Origin: Phycisphaeraceae bacterium
Lineage (GTDB): Bacteria > Planctomycetota > Phycisphaerae > Phycisphaerales > Phycisphaeraceae
Assembly: GCA_029260715.1 (NCBI GenBank)
Contig: JAJDCS010000009.1
Location: 115,483 to 179,482 of the forward strand
Direction: 5' to 3'
Length of the DNA stretch: 64,000 bases
The notes below the pieces were generated by a model that saw nothing but the letters and a program-made list of their open reading frames with translations, made no database searches and was not told where the DNA came from. Shown here one piece after another: positions 8,796 through 18,910 of the stretch; the stretch's first letter is position 1; the number at the start of each line of letters is the position of its first letter. The position numbers were made by a program, and so were the translations under genes.

Positions 8796-10003
8796 CTCAA
8801 AAACGGGCTCTTGTGCAACGCGTCCAGCGGCCGACTCAGCAAGCTGGCGATTAACATACTCACCATCCCCGACAGCGCAGGCCCCAGCACCCACAGCAAC
8901 ACAATCACCCCGCTACCCAACAACACCGCATAAGCCAGCCTGCCCTCCACCGACGTCGGCGCGCTCTGAGGCGCCAAGATCATCACCACCAACAACAGCG
9001 GCGAACCCAAAAGAATATACGCGGTATACGTCACCCCAATCGCAGGCCCCATATCCACCAACCGGGCTGAAACGACCGACAGACCGCCCACACCCACCAC
9101 CGGCATCACCAGCAGCGTCAACGCCGCGACCAAAATCGCCATCACCGCCCCCGGCCACCACGACAGCCGCTTGTACATCAGCATCATCCCCAACACGATC
9201 AACAACCCCCTGCTGCCGGCTCCGATCGGACCGGGCACCGCACCCACAATAACCTCACCCAACGAGCACAGCCGATACGAGCTGAGCATCTCCGGGATCA
9301 CCGACCGGTCCACCAGCGCCCGCTCCTGCTGATCCAGCAGCATCCGGCAGGGGTCTTGCCGCGGCACCGCGTCGCTTTTGGATAGCCCGCTATCGTGTAG
9401 CCACGACTGCGCACCACCCATGTCCCCCACGTCGTGTACGTCACCCACCACCACACGGTGAGGCCGGAGCACCGCTTCCACCGCACCGAACGGCTCCGCG
9501 CCAAGCCCGCCGCCGCCCCGCAAAAAACCCACCAACAGCCACACCGCCACAAATACAACCGCCACCGGGTGTGCCCGCACCCGACGCGTGCGCCCGACAA
9601 ACCGCAGCACCACCCCCAATAAAACACCAGCCATCAACGGCACCAGCGGCCGGTCCATCACCGGCATCACCAACCCCAGCAACAGACCCTGAATCAAAAC
9701 GTGGATATTGGGGTCCGCCACACCCCCAGCCCCATGCCAACGCTTCAGACCACCCGATATCAGCACGTGCGTCACAAGCGCGCCAAGCGCCGTCGTGCTC
9801 ACGCCCAACAAGCCCCGCCAACCAAAAAAAACCAGCCCCGCACCCAGCATGCACCCCACCACACCCAGCCACATCAGATCAACCTGCGCCCGGTGATGAA
9901 CGGACAAAACCCAAGGCGGGCCCCACCCCGCAGACGCACCCCCCGCATGCACTTCCAACACACCTCCACCGTCAGCCGCCGTCTCTAATCGCTCGCTCAA
10001 CAC
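8750..10003 (-). CDS. RnfD/NqrB-like membrane protein
   Basis: A 417 aa polytopic protein with about nine or ten hydrophobic helices in two groups split by a hydrophilic loop (about residues 165-225). The first half (WVLSVHHRAQVDLMW, then helices and DPNIHVLIQGLLLGLVMP) and the second (LGEVIVGAVPGPIGAGS, then LLIVLGMMLMY) follow the RnfD/NqrB pattern of the ion-pumping ferredoxin or quinone oxidoreductases. The S/T-G-A-T-P motif that carries covalent flavin in RnfD/NqrB is not seen in the loop. The GTG start overlaps the end of the upstream RnfC-like gene by seven bases, indicating translational coupling. RnfA, B, E and G are absent here. Confidence 0.75.
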   Translation of the reverse strand: MLSERLETAADGGGVLEVHAGGASAGWGPPWVLSVHHRAQVDLMWLGVVGCMLGAGLVFFGWRGLLGVSTTALGALVTHVLISGGLKRWHGAGGVADPNIHVLIQGLLLGLVMPVMDRPLVPLMAGVLLGVVLRFVGRTRRVRAHPVAVVFVAVWLLVGFLRGGGGLGAEPFGAVEAVLRPHRVVVGDVHDVGDMGGAQSWLHDSGLSKSDAVPRQDPCRMLLDQQERALVDRSVIPEMLSSYRLCSLGEVIVGAVPGPIGAGSRGLLIVLGMMLMYKRLSWWPGAVMAILVAALTLLVMPVVGVGGLSVVSARLVDMGPAIGVTYTAYILLGSPLLLVVMILAPQSAPTSVEGRLAYAVLLGSGVIVLLWVLGPALSGMVSMLIASLLSRPLDALHKSPFLRESGGRGPGSVVQSP

Positions 10004-11310
10004 TCAACTCCGTTAGAAACACCGCCCCCACCGCCCGCCCGCCGGAACGACTGCGCCAACGGCAGCGACGACGGACAAACGTGCGAGCACAGCCCACAAT
10101 CAATACACCAACTCAACTGCTTGTTTAACGCCGGGCCCGCACCCGCCTTGCCGCACAACTCGAACATCTGGTTCGGGCGCAACCCCGTCGGGCACACATC
10201 AACGCACCACCCACACGAAATGCAAGGCTCAGGCTGCGGCTCATCCAGCCGATCAATCACCGTCACTAGCAACTCATCACCCGGCACCACAAGCTCACCG
10301 CTATCACTGCCGCACGCCGCAGATACAAGCCGATCCGCCATCGGGTTGCCGAAAATAACCGGCCCACCAGCCTTCAACACCGTGGCCAGTTGATCGTCGA
10401 GGCTCCCCAGCGGCTGACCCACCAGCGCATACCGCACCGTCATCGGCGTGCCCGACCTGGGCCAGGCGACCATCATCGGCCGCGCCAGGTCAAGCTTGTA
10501 ATGCGTAAACCAACGCGCCACACGGATCGCCGTCCACGGGTCGATCAGCATCACCCCCACCTCACCCACCGGGTTCGCCCCCACCGTCAAACGACGCCGG
10601 CCCGGCACGTGCGACCAAACCACAAGCGTCGGGTCCGCGCAAGGATACACGCTCGGCTGAGCGATCAACGGCAGATTGAAATTCTTGCAGCTAACACGCA
10701 ACTTCGACAGCACCGACGGGTGCTGCGACGCCAGCATAAGCGACTGCCTCGCGCCCACCACGTCCGCCAAAATCAGCGTGCCCAATACCACGTCATCCGG
10801 AAAGCTCCGCAGCAAACTGCTCCGCACCGGGTAAGGCGGGAACGTGTCCAGCCCCATGCAAACCACCCACTGAGGCGGCTTTTGCCGCGCGGCCCGGAGC
10901 TGCGCGCTTAGACCCACACCACCGTCGCGCCCGCCCCACGGGCCAACCTGGTCAAGCACGCCAAACCAATCGTCCAGCGTCCTGTCGCGTGGCGGAGCAA
11001 GAACAAGCTGCGTGTCAATGTGCTCGCCCGACGGATCGATCGTCACCCAACCCGCACCGCCGTCCGCGTCGCCCCCCTGAGCCGGTGTAACCTGGCGCAC
11101 CGTCCCCGTCACTTGGCTCACACACCCACGCCCACCCGCGTCGGCGATCACCAACGGCTGACCCTGCCGCACCGGCTGGCCCGCCGCCACAACGGGCTTA
11201 CGCTCGCACCACTGGCGAACCGGGTGCGCCTCGATCTGCTCGGGCGGCTGCCCCACGCGGATCGGCCGGCTGGCGCGGAACTCCATGGCACCCGTGTTAC
11301 GCTTCATCAA
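9997..11310 (-). CDS. RnfC-like iron-sulfur protein
   Basis: A 437 aa soluble protein. Residues about 10-70 look like the RnfC N-terminal barrel-sandwich domain (AGQPVRQGQPLVIADAGG, then VSQVTGTVRQV). The middle has the family's YP...-P block and NPVGEVGVMLIDPWTAIRVA, matching the DVGVVVNNVGTA region. The C-terminus has two 4Fe-4S motifs, CISCGWCVDVCP and CIDCGLCSHVCP. The glycine-rich GMGGAxFP block used for FMN/NADH in RnfC appears as CMGLDTFPPYP, so NADH oxidation may be lost. It is the first gene of a two-gene operon with the RnfD-like protein, suggesting a reduced electron-transfer module at the membrane. Confidence 0.75.
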   Translation of the reverse strand: MMKRNTGAMEFRASRPIRVGQPPEQIEAHPVRQWCERKPVVAAGQPVRQGQPLVIADAGGRGCVSQVTGTVRQVTPAQGGDADGGAGWVTIDPSGEHIDTQLVLAPPRDRTLDDWFGVLDQVGPWGGRDGGVGLSAQLRAARQKPPQWVVCMGLDTFPPYPVRSSLLRSFPDDVVLGTLILADVVGARQSLMLASQHPSVLSKLRVSCKNFNLPLIAQPSVYPCADPTLVVWSHVPGRRRLTVGANPVGEVGVMLIDPWTAIRVARWFTHYKLDLARPMMVAWPRSGTPMTVRYALVGQPLGSLDDQLATVLKAGGPVIFGNPMADRLVSAACGSDSGELVVPGDELLVTVIDRLDEPQPEPCISCGWCVDVCPTGLRPNQMFELCGKAGAGPALNKQLSWCIDCGLCSHVCPSSLPLAQSFRRAGGGGGVSNGVEC

Positions 11311-11413
11311 CGGATATATTAACCTATCGACGCAACGAAATGACCCTCACGCCCCCGCTTTTCAGCTCCGCATACCATGTATATGCGACTGGATTAATAA
11401 CGAGTCCCCCACA

Positions 11414-11449
11414 ACGAGCCGTCCGCCTCAGGCGGATAAGGAAGCGGTC
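11414..11449 (+). repeat. 36-bp dispersed repeat (copy 1)
   Basis: This stretch, starting ACGAGCCGTCCGCCTC and ending GAAGCGGTC, matches 23131-23166 at 35 of 36 positions. It contains the small palindrome TCCGCCTCAGGCGGA. It lies in the gap between the RnfC-like gene and nadA. Confidence 0.85.
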
Positions 11450-11553
11450 TCTCATATAGTCCCCAATCAACTCAAATTTAATCACAATCGTATGACCATC
11501 CGCATAAGCAAAACGACCTAGCCCTAGCCCCACGGCCACAACACGCCGATACC

Positions 11554-11559
11554 TATAAT
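11554..11559 (+). promoter_or_regulatory. nadA -10 box
   Basis: A perfect TATAAT 34 bases before the nadA ATG. No good -35 box is seen at the right distance. Confidence 0.45.
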
Positions 11560-11593
11560 GAACAAGTGACACGCTAAAACACCGGACCAAATC

Positions 11594-12778
11594 ATGCTCT
11601 GGCAACCGCCACTACCCCCGCGCTACACCGCCATGTCCGACGAACAGTTGGCCAAAGCCATCACCTCGCGCAAAGAGCAACTTGGTTCCAACCTCGTCAT
11701 CCTCGGCCACCACTACCAGCAAGACGACGTCATCCAATTCGCCGACTTCACCGGCGACAGCTTCAAGCTCAGCCAACTCGCCGCACAGCGCGTCAAGCAA
11801 GCCGGCGCCAAGCACGTCGTCTTCGCCGGCGTCCACTTCATGGCTGAAAGCGCCGACATCCTCACACCAGACAACGTCACCGTCTCCCTGCCCGACCTCG
11901 GCGCCGGGTGCTCCATGGCCGACATGGCCGACCACGACGACACAAACGACGCCTGGCAGCAAATCACCAACGCCCTGGGCAACGCCACCCGCGTCATACC
12001 CATCTGCTACATGAACTGCACCGCCGCCATCAAAGCCTTCTGCGGCCAACACGGCGGAGCCGTCTGCACCAGTTCCAACTGCGACAAGATCTTCCGCTGG
12101 GCACTGGCCGGCGGCGACGAGCCGCTCAAAGAAAACCAAGACGTCAAGATCCTCTTCCTGCCCGACCAGCATCTGGGCCGCAACACCGCCGCCGCCCTGG
12201 GCTACGACCCCGTCACCGCCATGGCCGTCTGGGACCCCAAACACCCCGAGCCCCTTAGCGGCCTAGACGAAGACGACCTCCGCCGCGTCACGTTCCTGCT
12301 CTGGAAAGGCCACTGCTCCGTACACAAGCTCTTCCGCCCCGAGCACGTCGACCAGATCCGCGCCCAGTGGCCCGGCGTCAAAGTCATCGTCCACCCCGAG
12401 TGCTGCTACGAGGTCGCCCAGAAAGCCGACATGACAGGCTCAACCGAAGGCATCATCAAAGCCATCCAAGCCGCCCCCCCCGGCTCGCGCTGGGCCGTCG
12501 GCACCGAAGTCCACATGGTCAACCGCTTAGCCAACGAATCCGCCAAACGAGGCGTCACCGTCCGAATGCTCAGCGACTGCCAGTGCCTCTGCACCACCAT
12601 GTACCGCATCAACATGCCCCACCTACTCTGGACGCTCGACAACCTCGCCGAGGGCAACGTCGTCAACCAAATCAAAGTCGACCCCGAAGTAAAACACTGG
12701 GCCCTCATCGCCCTAAACCGCATGCTAAAAATCACCGCCCAACCCGATACGCCGAGCGTACTCGTACCTCAAAATTAA
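11594..12778 (+). CDS. nadA: Quinolinate synthase
   Basis: NadA condenses iminoaspartate with dihydroxyacetone phosphate to quinolinate, the first committed intermediate of NAD, using an oxygen-labile 4Fe-4S cluster. The 394 aa protein shows the family blocks LGHHYQQDDVIQFADFTGDS, CYMNCTAAIKAFCG, CTSSNCDKIF, FLPDQHLGRNTA, HPECCYEV and the C-terminal DCQCLC..M segment. Length fits the longer NadA class. nadB and nadC are not next to it. It converges with mutL across a gap filled by hairpin repeats. Confidence 0.95.
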   Translation: MLWQPPLPPRYTAMSDEQLAKAITSRKEQLGSNLVILGHHYQQDDVIQFADFTGDSFKLSQLAAQRVKQAGAKHVVFAGVHFMAESADILTPDNVTVSLPDLGAGCSMADMADHDDTNDAWQQITNALGNATRVIPICYMNCTAAIKAFCGQHGGAVCTSSNCDKIFRWALAGGDEPLKENQDVKILFLPDQHLGRNTAAALGYDPVTAMAVWDPKHPEPLSGLDEDDLRRVTFLLWKGHCSVHKLFRPEHVDQIRAQWPGVKVIVHPECCYEVAQKADMTGSTEGIIKAIQAAPPGSRWAVGTEVHMVNRLANESAKRGVTVRMLSDCQCLCTTMYRINMPHLLWTLDNLAEGNVVNQIKVDPEVKHWALIALNRMLKITAQPDTPSVLVPQN

Positions 12779-12788
12779 TCTTGGGTGC

Positions 12789-12815
12789 CACTACACCGCC
12801 GCAGGCGGCGTAGTG
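12789..12815. repeat. Hairpin repeat after nadA
   Basis: A near-perfect 12-bp stem CACTACaCCGCC / GGCGGcGTAGTG with a GCA loop, preceded by TGGGTGC. It has no T-run. It may act as an mRNA 3' end barrier between the convergent nadA and mutL, or be a member of the intergenic hairpin repeats seen elsewhere in the window. Confidence 0.6.
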
Positions 12816-12857
12816 CGCGGCGATCATCACTGAAAACACTGCCACATACTTGGATGC

Positions 12858-12885
12858 CACACATCACGCCGAAGGCTGATGTGTG
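12858..12885. repeat. Second hairpin repeat between nadA and mutL
   Basis: A 9-bp stem CACACATCA / TGATGTGTG around a ten-base GC-rich loop. The 15-mer CGAAGGCTGATGTGT from the loop and 3' arm recurs exactly at 54706-54720, so this is a dispersed element. Confidence 0.6.
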
Positions 12886-12927
12886 CCGAGCTTCAAGACA
12901 CCCCTACTCAGAAAACTGATTCCCCCC

Positions 12928-14958
12928 CTACGTCCGCTTAAACTGCTTGGCCATATCGCGTAGCGTCAGCCGAATCGTCGTCGGCCGCCCGTGCGGGCAA
13001 GAACCTGACCGCTCGATCGCCTGGCTCTTAGCCAACAGCGAGTGGATTTCCTCTTGCCCCATCGCGTCGCCAGCCTTCACCGCCGCCTTGCACGCCATCA
13101 TGTCCAACACCTTGTGCAACGCAGCCTCTTCGATCTGAACAGCGTCACTGTCGCCTGTGGTTTCGCCACCCGCCGTCAGCGGCGCGAACGCCCCCTCCTC
13201 AGCTTGATCCAGCAAGTCCTCCATGAACTCGACCGGGTCCACCCGCCGGTCAAACAAGAACGACGGGAACGCATGCACCGCAAGCGCCTCAGGCCCGATC
13301 GGCTCCGCCTCAATGCCGATCCGCCCCGTCAACGGCTGAAGCTCATCCAACAGCGCCAACCGCCGTGGCGACGCCTTGATCACCGCAGGCATCAACAGCC
13401 GCTGACTCTCCAACCGCCCCTCACCGCCCAGCAACCGACACCGCAACTCCTCGAACATAATCCGCTCGTGCAACGCGTGCTGATCAATAATCAATAGCCC
13501 GTCGTCGTCTTGCGTCACCAAATACGAATCGTGCACCTGCAACACCGGCCGAGCCGGCGGCGCACCGGCAACAGGCTCACGCTCAACGACCGGCTCAACA
13601 GGCGAACTCACCGAAGGCTCAACGCCATGACCCTGCGCCGCTGATGCCGCATCACTCTCAAACTCGTCGTGTCGAGCCTCATCACCCAAAGCCTCTTTCG
13701 CCTGCCCAAAGTCAAACCCTTTTTGCCCGGGCGTCAATTGCTTGATGTAACTAACCAACGACTCGGGCTGCGTGCCACCCGGCACGTTCGACGATGGGTC
13801 AGGCCGCAACGCGGGCGCCCCGCCAACACCCCCAACAGAACGCGGCGCCGACGCGCCACCATCAAAAGCCTCACCCCTCGCCGCCGCCGCCCCGCCCAAG
13901 CTCGCGCTTGGCGTCAGGTCGCTACCCAGCAACCGCTGACGTATCGCTGACAAAACCAGCCCGTGCATGCGCACCGGATCGGAAAACCGCACCTCCGACT
14001 TGGCTGGGTGAACGTTCACGTCCACCGCCGCAGGGTCCAATTCGACCATGACTACCGCCACCGGGTACTTGTCACCCGGCATCAACCCGCGGTAAGCCTC
14101 CTTGATCGCATGGAACAAGCTCCGGTCGCGGATCGGCCTGCCGTTGACGAACAGGTAAATAAACTTGCTCGTGGCCCGCGCGATCGCCGGCGCCCCAGCC
14201 AAACCCCACACACGCGGCGAACGCGCCGGTCTATCACCCTCCGCCACCGACTGCGCCGCCGCGGACAAATCAGACTCAAACTCAATCAGCGCTTCATCGA
14301 TCTCACGCCCCAACAGCTCCACGCACCGCTGCCGCCGCGACTCGGTAGCTGGGGCGTCGATGCCCACGCGCGACCCGTGTGTCAGCTTGAACGCCACGCC
14401 GGGGTACACCATCGCCAGGCGTGTGAGCACCTCGGTGATATGCCCGAACTCAGCCGCCGCGCCGCGCATGAACTTCCGCCGAGCCGGCGTATTAAAAAAC
14501 AAGTCTCGCACCTCGATCGTCGTGCCGGGCGCACAGCCGATCGGCGCCGGCGTGGTCGCGTCGTCGCCGCTGGCTTCGATGGCCGCGCCCTCCTCGCGCA
14601 CGCGCCCATCTTCCGTGGCCCTGCTGACAATGCGCAGCCGGCTGACACTAGCGATCGACGCCAGCGCCTCGCCCCGGAAGCCCAGCGTGCCGATCGCGCT
14701 AAGCTGCTCGGAAGTCGTGAGCTTGCTCGTCGCGTGCGGCGCCAAGGCCAGGTGCAGCTCCTCCGGAGCAATGCCCGCCCCGTCATCCGACACGCGCATA
14801 AGCTGCCGACCGCCGTCTTCAATGGTGATATCAACGCGCGTGGCACCGGCGTCGATGCTGTTCTCTGCCAACTCCTTAACCACGCTGGCCGGGCGCTCGA
14901 TCACCTCGCCCGCGGCGATCTGATTGACCAAAAGCAGGGGCAGTTTCCGGATCGCCAT
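12928..14958 (-). CDS. mutL: DNA mismatch repair protein MutL (endonuclease type)
   Basis: A 676 aa protein with the GHKL ATPase N-terminus (NSIDAGATRVDI, DDGAGI, TSKL, GFRGEAL blocks), a Pro/Ala-rich linker (about 335-470), and a C-terminal dimerisation domain carrying the endonuclease metal motif DQHALHERIMFEE, ACKAAVKAGD and the CPHGRPT block. The complete DQHA(x)2E(x)4E signature indicates a nicking MutL, as expected in bacteria without MutH. The ATG has no ribosome site but a TACGAT -10-like box seven bases upstream, so the mRNA may be leaderless. mutS is in the window but about 21 kb away. Confidence 0.97.
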   Translation of the reverse strand: MAIRKLPLLLVNQIAAGEVIERPASVVKELAENSIDAGATRVDITIEDGGRQLMRVSDDGAGIAPEELHLALAPHATSKLTTSEQLSAIGTLGFRGEALASIASVSRLRIVSRATEDGRVREEGAAIEASGDDATTPAPIGCAPGTTIEVRDLFFNTPARRKFMRGAAAEFGHITEVLTRLAMVYPGVAFKLTHGSRVGIDAPATESRRQRCVELLGREIDEALIEFESDLSAAAQSVAEGDRPARSPRVWGLAGAPAIARATSKFIYLFVNGRPIRDRSLFHAIKEAYRGLMPGDKYPVAVVMVELDPAAVDVNVHPAKSEVRFSDPVRMHGLVLSAIRQRLLGSDLTPSASLGGAAAARGEAFDGGASAPRSVGGVGGAPALRPDPSSNVPGGTQPESLVSYIKQLTPGQKGFDFGQAKEALGDEARHDEFESDAASAAQGHGVEPSVSSPVEPVVEREPVAGAPPARPVLQVHDSYLVTQDDDGLLIIDQHALHERIMFEELRCRLLGGEGRLESQRLLMPAVIKASPRRLALLDELQPLTGRIGIEAEPIGPEALAVHAFPSFLFDRRVDPVEFMEDLLDQAEEGAFAPLTAGGETTGDSDAVQIEEAALHKVLDMMACKAAVKAGDAMGQEEIHSLLAKSQAIERSGSCPHGRPTTIRLTLRDMAKQFKRT

Positions 14959-15054
14959 ACCGGTTATCGTAGCAGATCGCGCTTGGCCTCCCCACAGTAG
15001 ATTTAGGCTAACAGGTGGCCGAACGCCCCCCGCCCACGCTATGGTTAATGCGAC

Positions 15055-15927
15055 ATGCCCCAGACGCTCACACAGATCAAAACCAGCCTGTCGGCGTTCG
15101 GACTACGACCCAAGCACCGACTTGGGCAGAACTTCCTGCACGACCACAACAAGCTGCGCGCTGTCGTCCAAGCCGCGGACATCCAACCGGGTCAAACCGT
15201 GCTCGAGGTCGGCGCCGGCACCGGCACGCTGTCCGAGTTGCTGCTCGAAGCCGGGGCAAACCTGGTGGCCGTCGAAGTCGACCGCGACTTGGAAGCCTTG
15301 CTCCAGCAGCGGTTATCCGTGTACAGCCCGCGCGCCACGCTACTGATCGCCGACGCGCTGGCCGGCAAACACCAACTCAACCCGCTCGTCACACAAGCGG
15401 TGCGCGGCATGATTAATAACGCCACCGAACACACGCCACACACCCCACCCTCGTTCAAGCTCGTCGCGAACCTCCCCTACAACATCGCCTCCCCCCTCTT
15501 AGCCAACCTAGCCACCCAGGGCGCCGACGGCGTGGCCATGTCAGACGCCGTGGTCATGGTCCAGCGAGAGGTGGCCGACCGGTTGTGCGCCGCGCCGGGT
15601 GGCAAAGCCTACGGCCCACTGGGCATACTCCTACAAGCCATCTGTCACGTTGAGACGGTCGCCACCGTCAGCGCCGAGTGCTTCTGGCCCAAGCCCAAGG
15701 TGGGCTCGGCGGTCGTCCGGCTGAAGCGGCGGACCCCCCCAATGACCGATAACACCGACGCCCTACGCCACACCCTCCAACGCCTATTCAGCCAACGCCG
15801 CAAGAAAATCAGCACCACCCTCGGCCGCGACCAGAAGCTGCCAGAAGGCGTCGACCCGTCAGACAGACCCCAGCGGCTGTCCGTCGAACAACTCGTAGCC
15901 ATCAGCCGCTGCCTAAAACAGGCCTGA
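15055..15927 (+). CDS. rsmA: 16S rRNA (adenine1518/1519-N6)-dimethyltransferase
   Basis: RsmA/KsgA dimethylates two adjacent adenines in helix 45 of 16S rRNA late in 30S assembly. The 290 aa protein has the SAM-binding VLEVGAGTGTLSELLLEAG block, the VEVDRDLEALL acidic loop, the catalytic NLPYNIASPLL motif and a C-terminal helical domain with FSQRRKKISTTL. The N-terminal LGQNFLHD segment is typical. It is divergent from mutL with a 96-base gap. Confidence 0.95.
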   Translation: MPQTLTQIKTSLSAFGLRPKHRLGQNFLHDHNKLRAVVQAADIQPGQTVLEVGAGTGTLSELLLEAGANLVAVEVDRDLEALLQQRLSVYSPRATLLIADALAGKHQLNPLVTQAVRGMINNATEHTPHTPPSFKLVANLPYNIASPLLANLATQGADGVAMSDAVVMVQREVADRLCAAPGGKAYGPLGILLQAICHVETVATVSAECFWPKPKVGSAVVRLKRRTPPMTDNTDALRHTLQRLFSQRRKKISTTLGRDQKLPEGVDPSDRPQRLSVEQLVAISRCLKQA

Positions 15928-16047
15928 CCACCACCCCCTAAAAATTGCCGCGTCCGCTAATTCTCCCCCCCGATACCGTTCAGCCAACGATCCCAACCGA
16001 CCGATATCGATTACAAGCCCGCACGCCAAGGGACAAGGTTTCATCCC

Positions 16048-16368
16048 ATGCCCAAAGCCGAACGCAGACGACACGTGCGTCACAACACCTCCAACCCCGT
16101 GAAGGTCCGCTGCATGATGACGGGCAAATATATGGGTGGGCGGTTGAGCAACGCCTCGGCCAGCGGCGCGCTCCTGGAAATCAGCCAATCGTCGCTGCTC
16201 GTCGGAGGCCAACGACTGCAGATCGGCATCGCCTGGAACCCCAAGCAGGCGGTCTTGGGCTCTGATCAATTCATGGACGCCACGGTCGTGCGTAGCCTGG
16301 GGCTGGGCGGTGTGCAGCACGTAGCGATAAAGTTCGACAAGCCGGTCGAGTTGGCCATACCCGCCTAA
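16048..16368 (+). CDS. PilZ-domain protein
   Basis: A 106 aa single-domain protein. The cyclic-di-GMP binding signature is present: an arginine-rich ERRRHVRHN segment (RxxxR) near residues 4-11 and NASASGALLE (D/NxSxxG) near 35-44. PilZ proteins bind cyclic di-GMP and act as small effectors of motility, surface attachment or exopolysaccharide. It converges with the FeeM-like acyltransferase gene with only 11 bases between the stops. The binding residues look intact. Confidence 0.82.
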   Translation: MPKAERRRHVRHNTSNPVKVRCMMTGKYMGGRLSNASASGALLEISQSSLLVGGQRLQIGIAWNPKQAVLGSDQFMDATVVRSLGLGGVQHVAIKFDKPVELAIPA

Positions 16369-16379
16369 CCGAACGCGGC

Positions 16380-17165
16380 TCAACCCGCCTCGCTGTACTC
16401 CACACCGCGGTCCTGATTGCACAGGTTCAGATACTGCCCAAGCTCCGAGCCGGCCAACCGGTTGGGCAAGAACATACACCGGTTCTGGAACACCTCCGCT
16501 TCCACAGGGTTGTTCTTGAAATACTTCAACCCGGCGGGCGGTGAGTCGAGATTGAGCTTCTCTTGGATATTCAGCCGCAAGAGCGTCACCGGGCGGTTGT
16601 TCACAGCCGGGTAATTCCGAGTGGGCCCGATGATGTCGAAACCGATTGACCGGGCGTAGAACCGCGCGTGCCTGGGGTGTACGCCGATCACCACGTCCGT
16701 GTAGTTCCAACGCGCATAATAGAACGCGAAACGCATCAACTGGAACAGCGTCTCGGTGTTGCGAGCCAGTTCCTTACGGCGGTCGGCGAACAGCCCCACC
16801 TCGACCAAGGCCCGCCCTTCGCCGCGCATCTTGTCCATCTCCGCTTGGTACACGCGGTCCAAGGGCAACCCGTTGCTTTGATCGCCCATCGCCGTCAGCG
16901 TCGTGACCGTCATACCGCGGATACACCCGATAATAACCACGCTCTTGTCGTTCACCGCTTGAGGCGCGGTGTGCAGGCGGCACAGGTTGGGATCGATCAG
17001 GGCGCTCTCAAGGTACGCGGTGTACACCATCCGCCACGCCTCAACCACTTGGTCGAGCGTCTGAGCAATTTGAAAAGATAAACCCTCAGGCGCAGCGGCG
17101 GGCTGTGAGCGCGGCTGAACAGTTGAACCTGCAATTTGCGGTCGAGCGTCAGAGTCCGATTTCAC
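16380..17165 (-). CDS. FeeM-like N-acyl amino acid synthase / GNAT-type acyltransferase
   Basis: About 261 aa with an acyltransferase fold in the middle (about 30-220). Segments such as EAWRMVYTAYLESALI, ALVEVGLFADRR and VIGVHPRHARFYARSIGFDIIGP resemble the FeeM family, relatives of autoinducer synthases that transfer fatty acyl chains to amino acids. The GTG at 17165 is preferred because GGGGAG lies seven bases upstream; a TTG at 17180 would overlap that site. The product could be an N-acyl amino acid or related lipid signal. The neighbouring PilZ gene is convergent, so a joint role in signalling is only suggested by position. Confidence 0.65.
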   Translation of the reverse strand: MKSDSDARPQIAGSTVQPRSQPAAAPEGLSFQIAQTLDQVVEAWRMVYTAYLESALIDPNLCRLHTAPQAVNDKSVVIIGCIRGMTVTTLTAMGDQSNGLPLDRVYQAEMDKMRGEGRALVEVGLFADRRKELARNTETLFQLMRFAFYYARWNYTDVVIGVHPRHARFYARSIGFDIIGPTRNYPAVNNRPVTLLRLNIQEKLNLDSPPAGLKYFKNNPVEAEVFQNRCMFLPNRLAGSELGQYLNLCNQDRGVEYSEAG

Positions 17166-17374
17166 ACAGAGTCTCCCCAAGCCTGACTGGATGCTTATAA
17201 TAAAATCGACATAAAATATCCCTTACTTAAGACTAAAGTGGCGAAGTGGTTTGATTAATCAATTGTCAGTTAAGAATTTATTAGCTTTGGTGGAAACCCA
17301 ACTTCCATGGCCTGATTCGCTTTTTCGAGATTGATATACCTCCATTAAAAATAAACCTTTAGAGCCGATAACCA

Positions 17375-18610
<1,236 letters not shown>

Positions 18611-18879
18611 ATCGACCACAACAACGCACCCGCGCGCGTTACTCAACAACAAACACTTCAACCGCGCACACCGGCAACGTCCAACCACTCTAACGCAACT
18701 TTATTGTTTGGCACTTGCTCAAAAATGAATTCGCTTCACCGCCAAACGAAACAGGCATCTTTTCGTTCTCTGTTTCTTACACCCCAACAAAATCTTATCT
18801 ATCTTCACATTGAAGGCGACGCGTTGTCCATAATTCCGTAAATAACATCAAAATTAGCCATAAAGCCGGTTGAAGTCTA

Positions 18880-18909
18880 TAGACAGCCGATTGTTTCTAC
18901 CGTTAATAT
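18880..18909 (+). promoter_or_regulatory. Possible promoter of the two-hairpin RNA
   Basis: TAGACA at 18880 and TAATAT at 18904-18909 with an 18-base spacer lie just upstream of the hairpin pair at 18911-19018. Spacing to the first hairpin is tight, so the true start may differ. Confidence 0.35.
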
Positions 18910-18910
18910 G

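Noticed and set aside
11324..11605. 93-codon minus-strand frame between the RnfC-like gene and nadA
   Set aside because: Its middle is simply the 36-bp dispersed repeat read in frame; it overlaps the nadA start and has no ribosome site.
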